Made by a program: the position numbers and the translations under genes
Part shown: piece after piece, positions 55,489 to 63,828 of the stretch
How positions within the stretch are numbered: the stretch's first letter is position 1
How the letters are laid out: every line of letters begins with the position of its first letter
Source: Streptomyces sp. CGMCC 4.7035
GTDB taxonomy: Bacteria > Actinomycetota > Actinomycetes > Streptomycetales > Streptomycetaceae
Assembly: GCF_031583065.1 (NCBI RefSeq)
Contig: NZ_CP134053.1
Location: 2,728,001-2,792,000, forward strand
DNA length: 64,000 nt
Direction of reading: 5' to 3'
The notes under the pieces: model-generated
Told to the model about the DNA's origin: nothing
The model's database searches: none
Seen by the model: only the letters and a program-made list of their open reading frames with translations

Positions 55489-55743
55489 TCAGAGACCGAA
55501 CAGTCCCGGCTCGGCGGCCGGCGCCCGGAAGTAGCCCTGCGGATCGGCGGCCAGCCTGCGCTCCTTGAGGTCCAGCAGTCCGCCGACCGACGCGACCTCG
55601 GCGGAAACCGTGCCGTCCGCCTTGCGTATCGTCTGCGCGACCCGGAACGTCTTGCCCTCGCCCCACTCGAAGGCGCATGTCACCTCGACCTCGTCGGCCG
55701 CGCGCAGCTCCCGCGCATAGCGGATGGTCGTCTCCAGGACCAC
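55489..55743 (-). pseudogene. 5'-truncated acyl-CoA thioesterase (4HBT-like)
   Basis: 84 residues from a GTG. It reads as the C-terminal two thirds of a hotdog-fold thioesterase (VLETTIRYARELRAADEVEV, TCAFEWGEGKTFRVAQTIRK, VASVGGLLDLKERRL). Upstream in the same frame LLAKGVG and LQAAGVG still look like the family, but before them the expected Asp-x-x-Gly-His helix region is disrupted and no suitable start exists. It is probably a degraded gene; a short working protein from the GTG cannot be excluded. The start of the neighbouring region runs into the next gene. Confidence 0.5.
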
Positions 55744-55843
55744 GGGACCGACCCCCTTGGCGAGCAGCTCGGACGGGCCGACGCCGGCGGCCTGGAGGAC
55801 GCCGCAACTCCGGCCGATTCCCGGGTAGTTCAGGTCATGCGGT

Positions 55844-56476
55844 TCATATGCGCCGGGGTGACGCCAGCACGTACCGAGCCCTCGTCCGCGGCTCGGTGTG
55901 TTCGCTCACCTGCCAGCCCGCCTTCTCCAGCGTGGCCGCGCAGGCGCGCAGTGCCGTGAGGTCCGGCTCGTGCACGGCTATCGCCTCCGGCTGCGGGGTC
56001 GCGCGCACCCGGTACCCGTCACCGTCGCCGGTCGCGGGCCGGTGTCCCGCCGCCTCCAGGGCGAGCGCGGCGGCCCGTACCAGGTGCGTACGCTCCCAGG
56101 CGCACGGACGGTCCGTGGCGCCGCCCTGATTGGTCATCCGGCGCAGCTCCAGCAGCCCCTGCCAGGCGCTGTGCACCTCCCGCAGTCGCGCGGGCCCGGT
56201 CTCCGGGGACTCCTCGCCGCCGACGCGCGCGGCGAACACCCCGGCGTCGGAGGCCGCCGGCGCCGGGGCGGCCTCCACCGCCCGGTCGGTGGGCGTCTCC
56301 CGGACGCGATGCCCGGCCGGGGTCAGGAAGTGGTCGTGCGGCGGACGCGGATGCCGGAAGGCCAGCCCCCGCTTGACCAGTGCGGCGAGTTGGGCGTCCG
56401 TCCCCTTGAGCCGCCCGGTCACGGGGTCGGCGGCGTCGATGACACGCCGCTGGGCGGCGGTCGGCGGTCGAATCAC
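55844..56476 (-). CDS. hypothetical protein, helical, Streptomyces type
   Basis: 210 residues, no signal or membrane segment. The N-terminal ~60 residues look like a small winged-helix-like segment (AAQRRVIDAADPVTGRLKG, LAALVKRGLAF, FLTPAGHRVRE). An Ala-rich linker follows, then a ~100-residue C-terminal half with helical pattern (ATLEKAGWQVSEHTEP). GTG at 56476 has GGAAGGAG 7 bases upstream. A DNA-binding role is possible from the N-terminus but not established. It lies 58 bases after the histidine phosphatase gene on the same strand. Confidence 0.65.
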   Translation of the reverse strand: MIRPPTAAQRRVIDAADPVTGRLKGTDAQLAALVKRGLAFRHPRPPHDHFLTPAGHRVRETPTDRAVEAAPAPAASDAGVFAARVGGEESPETGPARLREVHSAWQGLLELRRMTNQGGATDRPCAWERTHLVRAAALALEAAGHRPATGDGDGYRVRATPQPEAIAVHEPDLTALRACAATLEKAGWQVSEHTEPRTRARYVLASPRRI

Positions 56477-56534
56477 GGCGTGCTCCTTCCCGGGGTCGGA
56501 ACGGGCCCGGGAGGGTGTCCGGGTTCGTTCCTCG

Positions 56535-57185
56535 TCAGTGCTCGTCGGGCCCCGCTTCCCCCGGGGAGAGGGACCCATGGGAACAGTACGCGTCGGGTCT
56601 GACATTCCAGCCGGCCACGACATGACGGCGGTGCTCCGTGCTGAGCCGGCTCACCGTCCCCGTGGAGAGCTGGAACAGGGCACCCGCCGAGGCCGGCAGT
56701 CCGAGCCGCCGCGCGGTCAGCACCCGCAGGAAGTGCCCGTGCGAGACGACGACCACGCTGCCCTCCGCCTCGGCGAGCGCAGCGTCGATCTTGGCGAGCA
56801 TGCGCTCAGCGCGCGCCCCGACCTCGTCCGGGCTCTCCCCGGGGTGCTCGGGCGGGCCGGGCGCGACCCCGTCCGTGAACAGGAACCAGTCCGTCCGCGT
56901 CCGGTGGATCTCGACGGTCGTGACGCCCTCGTACCCGCCGTAGTCCCACTCGGACAGGTCCGCGTCGACGCCGGCCCCGCCGACCCCGGCCAGCCGGGCC
57001 GTCTCCCGGGCCCGCTGCATCGGGCTGACGAACGCCGCCGCGATGTGGTGCCGGGCGATCAGCGGAGCGAGCCTGCGCGCCTGCTCCCGGCCCTTCTCGG
57101 TCAGCGGGATGTCGCTCCACCCGGTGTGCCGCCCGGACAACGACCACTCCGTCTCGCCGTGCCGTACGAGGAGAAGGTCACCCAT
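56535..57185 (-). CDS. histidine phosphatase (phosphoglycerate-mutase-like)
   Basis: 216 residues. The catalytic LVRHGETEWS (His9) is at the N-terminus, with SPMQRARETA, the Glu in LSEWDYGGYEG, and the second His in VVSHGHFLRVL. The family removes phosphate from small molecules or proteins via a phospho-His. The start ATG at 57185 is close to the RHG motif, as usual. Substrate unknown. Confidence 0.92.
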   Translation of the reverse strand: MGDLLLVRHGETEWSLSGRHTGWSDIPLTEKGREQARRLAPLIARHHIAAAFVSPMQRARETARLAGVGGAGVDADLSEWDYGGYEGVTTVEIHRTRTDWFLFTDGVAPGPPEHPGESPDEVGARAERMLAKIDAALAEAEGSVVVVSHGHFLRVLTARRLGLPASAGALFQLSTGTVSRLSTEHRRHVVAGWNVRPDAYCSHGSLSPGEAGPDEH

Positions 57186-57261
57186 CGTCGTACCCTTTCT
57201 GTCCGCTTCGTACGGTGACACCGCCGGGCCGCGGCCGCAGAGCGGGCTGAGCCGGTCGGCC

Positions 57262-58470
57262 CTACTGCCGGTACCCGCTGAGGAACCGCCCGATCCGCCC
57301 GATCGCCGCCTCCAGGTCATCCGCGTGCGGCAGGGTGAGGATCCGGAAGTGGTCGGGGGTCGGCCAGTTGAAGCCCGTGCCCTGGACCACCTGGATCTTC
57401 TCCCGCAGCAGCAGGTCCAGGACGAACTTCTCGTCGTCGTGGATCTTGTGCACCTTGGGGTCGAGGCGAGGGAACGCGTACAGCGCGCCCTTCGGCTTCA
57501 CGCAGGAGACGCCGGGGATCTCGTTGAGCTTCTCCCACGCCACGGTGCGCTGCTCGTGGAGGCGGCCGCCCGGTGCGGTCAGCTCGCTGATGGACTGCCG
57601 GCCCCCGAGCGCGGCCTGGATGGCGTACTGGGCGGGGGCGTTGGCACACAGCCGCATGGAGGCCAGCATCGTCAGGCCCTCCAGGTAGTTGCGGGCGTGC
57701 TGCCTGGGGCCCGTCACGACCAGCCAGCCGGAGCGGAAGCCCGCCACACGGTAGGTCTTCGACAGGCCGCAGAAGGTGAGGACCACCAGGTCGGGGGCGA
57801 GCGCGGCGGCCGAGTGGTGCACGGCGTCGTCGTACAGGATCTGGTCGTAGATCTCGTCCGCGAAGACCATCAGGCCGTGGCGGCGGGCGAGGTCGAGGAT
57901 GCCCTCGATGATCTCCTTCGGGTAGACCGCGCCGGTGGGGTTGTTCGGGTTGATGATCACGACGGCCTTCGTGCGGTCCGTGATCTTCGACGCCATGTCG
58001 TCCAGGTCCGGATACCAGTCGGCCTGTTCGTCGCACAGGTAGTGGACCGCCTTGCCGCCCGCCAGGGTCGTCACCGCCGTCCAGAGGGGGAAGTCCGGTG
58101 CGGGGATGAGGATCTCGTCGCCGTCCTCCAGCAGCGCCTGGACGGCCATCGAGACCAGCTCGGAGACGCCGTTGCCGAGGAAGACGTCGTCGACCCCGAC
58201 TTCCAGGCCCCGCTCCTGGTAGCGCTGGGCCACGGCGCGGCGGGCGGAGAGGATGCCGCGCGAGTCCGTGTAGCCGTGCGCCTGCGGAAGCATCCGGATC
58301 ATGTCCTGGAGGATCTCCTCCGGCGCCTCGAAGCCGAAGGCCGCGGGGTTGCCGGTGTTCAGGCGCAGCACGCTGTGGCCCGCCTCCTCCAGCGCGTTGG
58401 CGTGCTCGATCACCGGGCCGCGGATCTCGTAACAGACCTCGCTGAGTTTGCTCGACTGCCGGAACTCCAT
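57262..58470 (-). CDS. PLP-dependent aminotransferase (AlaA-like)
   Basis: 402 residues, class I/II aminotransferase. Sites: GHSVLRLNTGNPAAFGFEAP, PDFPLWTA, NPNNPTGAVYP, FADEIYDQILYDD and the PLP Lys in FCGLSKTYRVAGFRSGW. Closely matches glutamate-pyruvate type AlaA enzymes that make alanine. GAGGGGAAG precedes the ATG. It is divergent from an HxlR-type regulator gene 88 bases away, with two inverted repeats in between. Confidence 0.93.
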   Translation of the reverse strand: MEFRQSSKLSEVCYEIRGPVIEHANALEEAGHSVLRLNTGNPAAFGFEAPEEILQDMIRMLPQAHGYTDSRGILSARRAVAQRYQERGLEVGVDDVFLGNGVSELVSMAVQALLEDGDEILIPAPDFPLWTAVTTLAGGKAVHYLCDEQADWYPDLDDMASKITDRTKAVVIINPNNPTGAVYPKEIIEGILDLARRHGLMVFADEIYDQILYDDAVHHSAAALAPDLVVLTFCGLSKTYRVAGFRSGWLVVTGPRQHARNYLEGLTMLASMRLCANAPAQYAIQAALGGRQSISELTAPGGRLHEQRTVAWEKLNEIPGVSCVKPKGALYAFPRLDPKVHKIHDDEKFVLDLLLREKIQVVQGTGFNWPTPDHFRILTLPHADDLEAAIGRIGRFLSGYRQ

Positions 58471-58501
58471 GCGCCGCTTCCCCTCCGGTATCTGGGTGTT
58501 G

Positions 58502-58537
58502 CTTGGTTTTACCAAGTTGGAGCTTGGAAAGTCCAAC
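58502..58537. promoter_or_regulatory. inverted repeats between aminotransferase and HxlR genes
   Basis: CTTGGTTTTACCAAG (58502-58516) is a perfect 5-5-5 palindrome. The next repeat, GTTGGA...TCCAAC (58516-58537), shares its first G. Both lie in the 88-base divergent promoter, so the regulator probably controls itself and the aminotransferase. Confidence 0.6.
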
Positions 58538-58558
58538 AACACGTCTAGACTGCGTCGC

Positions 58559-59191
58559 ATGTCACCTCGCCGAAGCTACGACCAGTACTGCTCCACGGCC
58601 CGGGCGCTCGACGCCGTCGGCGACCGCTGGACCCTCCTGATCGTCCGCGAGCTGCTCGCAGGACCGCGCCGCTACACCGATCTGCACGCGGACCTGCCGG
58701 GCGTGAGCACGGACGTCCTGGCGTCCCGGCTGAAGGACATGGAGCGCGACGGCCTGACCACGCGACGCCGGCTGCCGCCGCCGGGGGTCGCCTACGTGTA
58801 CGAACTCACCGTTCTCGGACGTCAGTTGCTGCCCGTGCTCCAGGCACTCGGCACCTGGGGCGCGCCCGCGCTGGCCGAGCGCCGGCCGACGGACGCGGTG
58901 CGCGCGCACTGGTTCGCGCTGCCGCTGCTGCGCTCGCTGGAGAACGAGGGCGAGGGGCTTGTCGAAGTCCGCCTCGACGAGGGGAAGTTCCATGTGTGGC
59001 TGGGCGCCGAGGACGGCCCGGTGTACGGGGACGGGCCCGCCCCCGAGGAACCCGACGCCCGGCTGGCCCTCGACGCGGAGACGTGCACGGCCCTGGGACG
59101 AGGGGCCGTGACGCTGCGTCAGGCGATACGCGCGGGCCGCGCCGAGGTCTCGGGGGACGGCACGCTCGCCAAGGTGCTGCGCGGAGACTGA
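58559..59191 (+). CDS. HxlR-type regulator with C-terminal extension
   Basis: 210 residues. N-terminal winged helix (Cys11 in DQYCSTARALDAVGDRWTLL, then PRRYTDLHADLPGVSTDVL). A ~95-residue C-terminal domain (LVEVRLDEGKFHVWLG, CTALGRGAVTLRQAIRAG) resembles the SCP2-like sensor tails in some actinobacterial HxlR/MarR-type regulators. It probably binds a hydrophobic ligand. Divergent from alaA-like; two inverted repeats lie in its promoter. Confidence 0.85.
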   Translation: MSPRRSYDQYCSTARALDAVGDRWTLLIVRELLAGPRRYTDLHADLPGVSTDVLASRLKDMERDGLTTRRRLPPPGVAYVYELTVLGRQLLPVLQALGTWGAPALAERRPTDAVRAHWFALPLLRSLENEGEGLVEVRLDEGKFHVWLGAEDGPVYGDGPAPEEPDARLALDAETCTALGRGAVTLRQAIRAGRAEVSGDGTLAKVLRGD

Positions 59192-59207
59192 CCGGCGGAC
59201 AGCACAA

Positions 59208-59246
59208 CGGAGGCCCGCCGCGCCGGAGGGGCGCGGCGGGCCTCCG
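59208..59246. terminator. 17-bp stem bidirectional terminator
   Basis: CGGAGGCCCGCCGCGCC pairs perfectly with its complement across a 5-base loop, between the convergent HxlR-type gene and the VWA-partner gene. Confidence 0.8.
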
Positions 59247-59264
59247 CCCGTTGGTTCCCGGTGC

Positions 59265-60083
59265 TCAGACGCCCGGCGGCGGCACCCGGGACGGCCGTCC
59301 CGAGCCCCGCGTCAGCGCGTACCCGCCGATGCCCGCCAGGGCCGCGAGGACGCCGCCGATCGCGGTCCACACCCAGCGGTCGGACCACCAGCCGGAGGCC
59401 CAGCCGTCGTCGGGCTCCAGCGAGAACAGCTTGGCCGAATCCGAATCCGTGTCCGAGTCGGAGGACTTCTGCGAGGTGGTCGCGATTCCCGGCACCAGCG
59501 GCCGCGCCAGCGAACCGTCCACCGCCGCCGAGCCGCCGATGTCCTTGGAGTCCACCCGGACCTCGACGTTCGCCGGCAGTCCGAGGTCGGCCGCGCCCAG
59601 ACCCACGGTGGTCAGCCGGATGTAGTACGTGCCCGGCAGCGGGTCATTGGCCCACGGCTCCGCCCACGCGCGGACCGTGCGCAGCACGCAGGACACCTCC
59701 ACGGCGCCCTCGTCCTTGGCGGCCGTCCGCGTCTGCGCCCCGTACTGGCAGGCCTGGCGGCGCCGCAGCCCGTCGTAGACGTCCAGCTGCCAGGTCTGCG
59801 TCCCGCTCCGGGAGGACGAGGGCAGCTTCACCGTCGCCTTCACGGTGGGCCGCTGGCCGGCGTCCGCGGGGAACGACCAGTACAGGTAGTCGCCCGTGGA
59901 GGCGCTCGCCGTGGCCTGCTGCCCCTGCTCGATCTCCGTCGCCGTACGGAACGACGTGCCCGCCGAGGTGGGCGCGGCGCTGTCACCGGACGGACTCGCG
60001 GACGGCGAGGAGTCGGCGACGGCCGGGGAGACGGCGGCGCCCAGCAGGAGGGCCGCCGCGGTCAGTGCTCGTGCGATACGCAT
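59265..60083 (-). CDS. secreted membrane-anchored protein, VWA partner
   Basis: 272 residues. Signal peptide (to about AVADS), a Ser/Thr-rich stretch, a beta-rich domain (TGDYLYWSFPADAGQRPTVK; LPGTYYIRLTTVGLG), then a Ser/Asp-rich linker, one membrane helix (WTAIGGVLAALAGIGGYALT) and a short cytoplasmic tail. No enzyme motif recognised. Its start and the stop of the VWA gene overlap as TGATG, so the two proteins are made together and probably act together at the cell surface. Confidence 0.8.
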   Translation of the reverse strand: MRIARALTAAALLLGAAVSPAVADSSPSASPSGDSAAPTSAGTSFRTATEIEQGQQATASASTGDYLYWSFPADAGQRPTVKATVKLPSSSRSGTQTWQLDVYDGLRRRQACQYGAQTRTAAKDEGAVEVSCVLRTVRAWAEPWANDPLPGTYYIRLTTVGLGAADLGLPANVEVRVDSKDIGGSAAVDGSLARPLVPGIATTSQKSSDSDTDSDSAKLFSLEPDDGWASGWWSDRWVWTAIGGVLAALAGIGGYALTRGSGRPSRVPPPGV

Positions 60084-61357
60084 CAGTTGGTCCTCCAGAC
60101 CGCGATCCGCCAGCGGGACACCCAGCCCCACACCAGACCCGCGAGGAAGCCGGTCAGGATCAGGGCGCCGAGCAGCCACCAGCCACGCCCGAGGCCGAAG
60201 GAGGCCACGTCGGCCGCCTGGTCGGGGCCGTCGACGACGTCGACCGTCAGCTCCAGGGGCAGCCCGGGCGTGGTCTTCACACCGGCCGCCGGGGAGAAGG
60301 AGTTGGCGACCTGGAGGCACACCGTCTCGGCCGGCGCGGCCTCGTCGCTGTCGTCGTCGCTCTCGGCCTTCGGGTAGCGCAGACCCGTCGACAGGACGTC
60401 CGTACGGCCCGACCCCGTCGCCTCGCCGCGTACGATCTCCCGTCCGTGCACGGTGATCGCCCGCAGCGTCACACCGTAGTCGGGGTTCACCTGCCGGTCG
60501 TCGGAGACGCTCACCGAGGCGCGCAGTTCCTGACCGGGCTTCACGTCCACTCGGTAGAAGCGGTGCTGCCCGAACTCCTCACGGTCGGTGAAGAGACCGG
60601 ACTTGAGCGTGGGCGCCGTGGAGCACTGGGCGGTGCCGTCCACGGCGACGGGCGTGACCACCTCGTCCGCCGTCCGGTCCACCAACTGGTTGACCTTGTC
60701 GGAGAGCTGCTCCTTGTGCTGCACCGACGTGTACGTTCCGCCCGTCGCCTCGGCGATGCAGCTCAGCTGCTTGCTCAGCTTGGTGTCCGGCACCAGACCC
60801 AGCGTGTCGATGGTCAGCCCGACCCCCTTGGCGGCGATCTCCCGTGCCACCTCGCACGGGTCCAGCGGGGCGCAGGTGTCCTCACCGTCGGTGATGAGCA
60901 CGATGCGCCGTGAACCCTTGCCGCCGTCGAGGTCGTCCGCCGCCTTCAGCAGGGCCGGGCCGATCGGCGTCCAGCCGGTGGGCTGGAGCGTGGCCACGGC
61001 CGTCTTGGCCTCCGTACGGTCCAGCGTGCCGACCGGGTAGAGCTGCGCGGTGTCCTTGCAGCCCGTCTTGCGGTCGTTGCCCGGGTAGTTGGCGCCCAGG
61101 GTCCGGATGCCGAGCTGTACCTCCTCCGGCGTCGCGTCGAGCACCTCGTTGAAGGCCTGCTTCGCCGCTGCCATTCGCGAGCCGCCGTCGATGTCGCGGG
61201 CCCGCATCGAACCGCTGACGTCGAGGACGAGATCGACCTTGGGCGCGTCTTGAGCCGTCGTCTCGTCGGCGACGGCGCCGGCCGGGACGGCGATCCCGGC
61301 CGCCAGGGTGGCGAGCAGGGCGAGGACTCCCGCCGCCAGCCGTTTTCTTGTGATCAT
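60083..61357 (-). CDS. VWA-domain surface protein
   Basis: 424 residues. Signal peptide, then a von Willebrand A domain with the metal site DVSGSM (about 47-52), TPIGPALL and ITDGEDTC. A second beta-rich domain (about 245-385) is followed by a C-terminal membrane helix (WWLLGALILTGFLAGLVWG) and basic tail. VWA domains bind metal and protein partners. Paired with the downstream gene through a TGATG overlap. No sortase motif, so it is held by its helix. Confidence 0.88.
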   Translation of the reverse strand: MITRKRLAAGVLALLATLAAGIAVPAGAVADETTAQDAPKVDLVLDVSGSMRARDIDGGSRMAAAKQAFNEVLDATPEEVQLGIRTLGANYPGNDRKTGCKDTAQLYPVGTLDRTEAKTAVATLQPTGWTPIGPALLKAADDLDGGKGSRRIVLITDGEDTCAPLDPCEVAREIAAKGVGLTIDTLGLVPDTKLSKQLSCIAEATGGTYTSVQHKEQLSDKVNQLVDRTADEVVTPVAVDGTAQCSTAPTLKSGLFTDREEFGQHRFYRVDVKPGQELRASVSVSDDRQVNPDYGVTLRAITVHGREIVRGEATGSGRTDVLSTGLRYPKAESDDDSDEAAPAETVCLQVANSFSPAAGVKTTPGLPLELTVDVVDGPDQAADVASFGLGRGWWLLGALILTGFLAGLVWGWVSRWRIAVWRTN

Positions 61358-61410
61358 CGGCGGATCTTATTGATCGGAAGGGGTGCGCTCCAAAACGAGC
61401 GGCAGCACGC

Positions 61411-62157
61411 CTAGTCGAACAGCCCTGCCAGACGGGCCCGGTACAGCGCGGCGATGGTGAAGGCGTCGGTGATTCCTCCCTCGCGGATCATGTCCTCCGC
61501 CTCGGCGCACGAGACGACGATCGCCCGGCGGATCCCCTCGTGCCGCTCCAGCTCGCCGACGGTGTCCACGCGGGCCGCGAACAGCTGGACGCGGTGGGCC
61601 AGCAGACCGGTGTCGGGGTGGAGTTCGCCGAGGGGGACGATTTCCCGCGGCTCGGCGGACACCTCCTCCGCCAGTTCCCGCGCCACGTTGTCGTCCGCGC
61701 TCGCCCCCGGTTCGCCGAAGCCCCGGACCACCTCCCAGTGCCACTCCCGTGTGCTGTGCCGGTAGTGCTCGATCAGCAGGATTCCGTGGTCCGGGCCCAC
61801 CAACGGCAGCACGACGACGCCGGGTGTCGCCCCCGGCGGCGGGACGATCCGGTTGTACAGGCCGAGCGTTCCGTCCGGAAAGCGCACCGGATCCCGCAGA
61901 TGGAACAGGAAGCGGTCGGCCGACACCACACCGACGGGCTCGGGACGCACCGCCCGGCGCAGTCGCGCCCACCAGAACCGCCCCTTGCTGCCGCGCGCCT
62001 CCCGTGTCGCGGCGTGCCGGCGCATCCGCCGCAGGGCCGCCTTGACGAGGGCGGGATCGGACAGGATCTCGATGCCGCCCGACTCGTTCCGGAACCATTC
62101 CGGACGGGCGCGGCGCAGGGCCCGGTAGGCGCGCCGGGCGCGCGTGTACGCGCTCAT
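61411..62157 (-). CDS. NUDIX hydrolase with N-terminal extension
   Basis: 248 residues. The Nudix box is at about 150-172 (GFGEPGASADDNVARELAEE V, with the REL-x-EE core), followed by a GELHPDTGLLAHRVQLF segment as in ADP-ribose/ADP-sugar pyrophosphatases. The first ~70 residues are Arg-rich and helical and not part of the Nudix fold. It lies 19 bases downstream of the 508-residue protein and is probably co-transcribed with it. Confidence 0.85.
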   Translation of the reverse strand: MSAYTRARRAYRALRRARPEWFRNESGGIEILSDPALVKAALRRMRRHAATREARGSKGRFWWARLRRAVRPEPVGVVSADRFLFHLRDPVRFPDGTLGLYNRIVPPPGATPGVVVLPLVGPDHGILLIEHYRHSTREWHWEVVRGFGEPGASADDNVARELAEEVSAEPREIVPLGELHPDTGLLAHRVQLFAARVDTVGELERHEGIRRAIVVSCAEAEDMIREGGITDAFTIAALYRARLAGLFD

Positions 62158-62176
62158 GACTGCCTGCGCACGGCCA

Positions 62177-63703
62177 TCACCACTCGTACAGGTCGTCGTT
62201 GTCCTGCGTGGTCGTGGACGCCGTGGCCTGCGGCGGTGCCGCCGCCGACTCCCGATAGGCGCTCAGCCGACTCACCAGGTCGTGGAACTGCGCCCACTCG
62301 TGCTCGCTTTCGAGTCTGACCCGCGCGATCTCCCGGGCGAACCTCTGCTCCCGCATCCCTTCCCGCCTGTTGCGCAGCACCAGTTGCACCGAGCCGCCCA
62401 CCGGACCGGCCGCCAACGGCGCGATACTTCCCAGCACTTCCCAGGTCTGATCAGCGGTAATCGCGGTGAACACCGAACCACCCAGAGTGACCACGACCTC
62501 GATGACGGGGGACCACCGGCTGGAGCCGACCCGCTGTCTGCGAGCCGCCGCCAGTTTCACGATCGTCCTGTTGAGCTGGACGTAGCGGTCGAAGACGCGT
62601 CCCACATGCTCGTGGAACGCGAGCGGGTCGGCGGACAGCGCGCCGAAGGCCCGGATGTACGCGTTCCAGTCGCCGCTCTGCCGCAGCGACCAGACGTCCC
62701 CGAGGGTCAGCCCGTCGACGTTGGAGGGCGTCAGGTGGTCCTGGACGACACCGAAGGCCTGCTTCTGGAGGAACAGGAACAGTGCCTCCGGATCACGGAC
62801 GACCTCGGGATCGTCCCGCACGTCCCGTACCTCCTGGAGCACGAGTCGTCGCAGACTGCCCTGCGGGGTGAGGGGGTAACGGCCCAGCGCGTCGGCGAGG
62901 TTGACGCTGTAGAGCAGGTCCAGCAGCTGCTTGATCTGCGCGGCGAACGGTTTGGACCCGTCGTACTCCCCGTCCGCCACGTTGCTGCCCGGTACGGTCA
63001 CGAACTCCTCGTACAGGACGTTGCGCACGACCGACTCGCCCCGGACGTTCAGGTCGTTGCTGAAGGAGACGAGTTCGCCCAGTCTCCGCCTAAAGGCCCC
63101 GTACTCCTCGGCGGGCACGCCGACCTGACCCGCCAGCAGATCGAGGTCCAGGGCGGTCAGGCCCTGGACCTTCGCGGCGAACGGCCTGAACAGGCGGGCC
63201 CGCGTGCGGTCCCGGTTCTCCTGGTCGTCCCAGGACATGCGCACGCACCGCACCCGGTCCGTGGCGGACATCTGCTCGAAGGTGTCCCGCCATGCCGCGT
63301 ATCCCGCCGCGTCCACGTGCAGATAGGACGCGGGCTGCTCAGCCGGATGGCGTTCCGCGATCAGATACGGCACCAGAGCGCCCGAGGTGAGGAGCTTGCG
63401 ATGTGCCTCCCGCGCCTCGCCGCCCTCGATCAGGTCCTGGCTGATCGCCCGGTTGTTGTAGAAGAACGCCCGGTTCACCACGACCTGCTCGGCGTTGATG
63501 AGGCCGCGGAAGTACTCGGCACGCACCTGGGTGTTCCGCTGATCCGCCACCTGCCGCAGCGACTTCCCGGCCCGGATCATCTCCTCGGTCAGCTGTGCGC
63601 TCACCCACTGGTTGTCCAGCGACTGGGCTATCACGGCTCCCGGGTCGAGCTGGTCCGGACGTACGGGAATCATTAACTCGTCGATGCCATGGATGTCGGT
63701 CAC
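62177..63703 (-). CDS. 508-residue protein of unknown function
   Basis: No family recognised. Mostly alpha-helical, soluble-looking; a Val/Gly/Ala-rich hydrophobic stretch near residues 420-455 (VIEVVVTLGGSVFTAI, IAPLAAGPVGGSV) may be a membrane-associated hairpin. The C-terminus is a charged helix (VRLESEHEWAQFHDLVSRLS) and an acidic end. GTG at 63703 has GGGAG 7 bases upstream; ATG-led extension to 63751 is less likely. The NUDIX gene follows closely, suggesting a two-gene unit. Confidence 0.75.
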   Translation of the reverse strand: MTDIHGIDELMIPVRPDQLDPGAVIAQSLDNQWVSAQLTEEMIRAGKSLRQVADQRNTQVRAEYFRGLINAEQVVVNRAFFYNNRAISQDLIEGGEAREAHRKLLTSGALVPYLIAERHPAEQPASYLHVDAAGYAAWRDTFEQMSATDRVRCVRMSWDDQENRDRTRARLFRPFAAKVQGLTALDLDLLAGQVGVPAEEYGAFRRRLGELVSFSNDLNVRGESVVRNVLYEEFVTVPGSNVADGEYDGSKPFAAQIKQLLDLLYSVNLADALGRYPLTPQGSLRRLVLQEVRDVRDDPEVVRDPEALFLFLQKQAFGVVQDHLTPSNVDGLTLGDVWSLRQSGDWNAYIRAFGALSADPLAFHEHVGRVFDRYVQLNRTIVKLAAARRQRVGSSRWSPVIEVVVTLGGSVFTAITADQTWEVLGSIAPLAAGPVGGSVQLVLRNRREGMREQRFAREIARVRLESEHEWAQFHDLVSRLSAYRESAAAPPQATASTTTQDNDDLYEW

Positions 63704-63828
63704 GATCCGACTCCCCCCTCGCTGGACTGCGCCCCTCCTGTGGACCTCCATGATCTAGCGCGGCGGCCCCGCGGTCCACTGCGACTTCCCAGGTTGGCGG
63801 GACAGCCGGGGTGCACTCTGCTAGGCGG

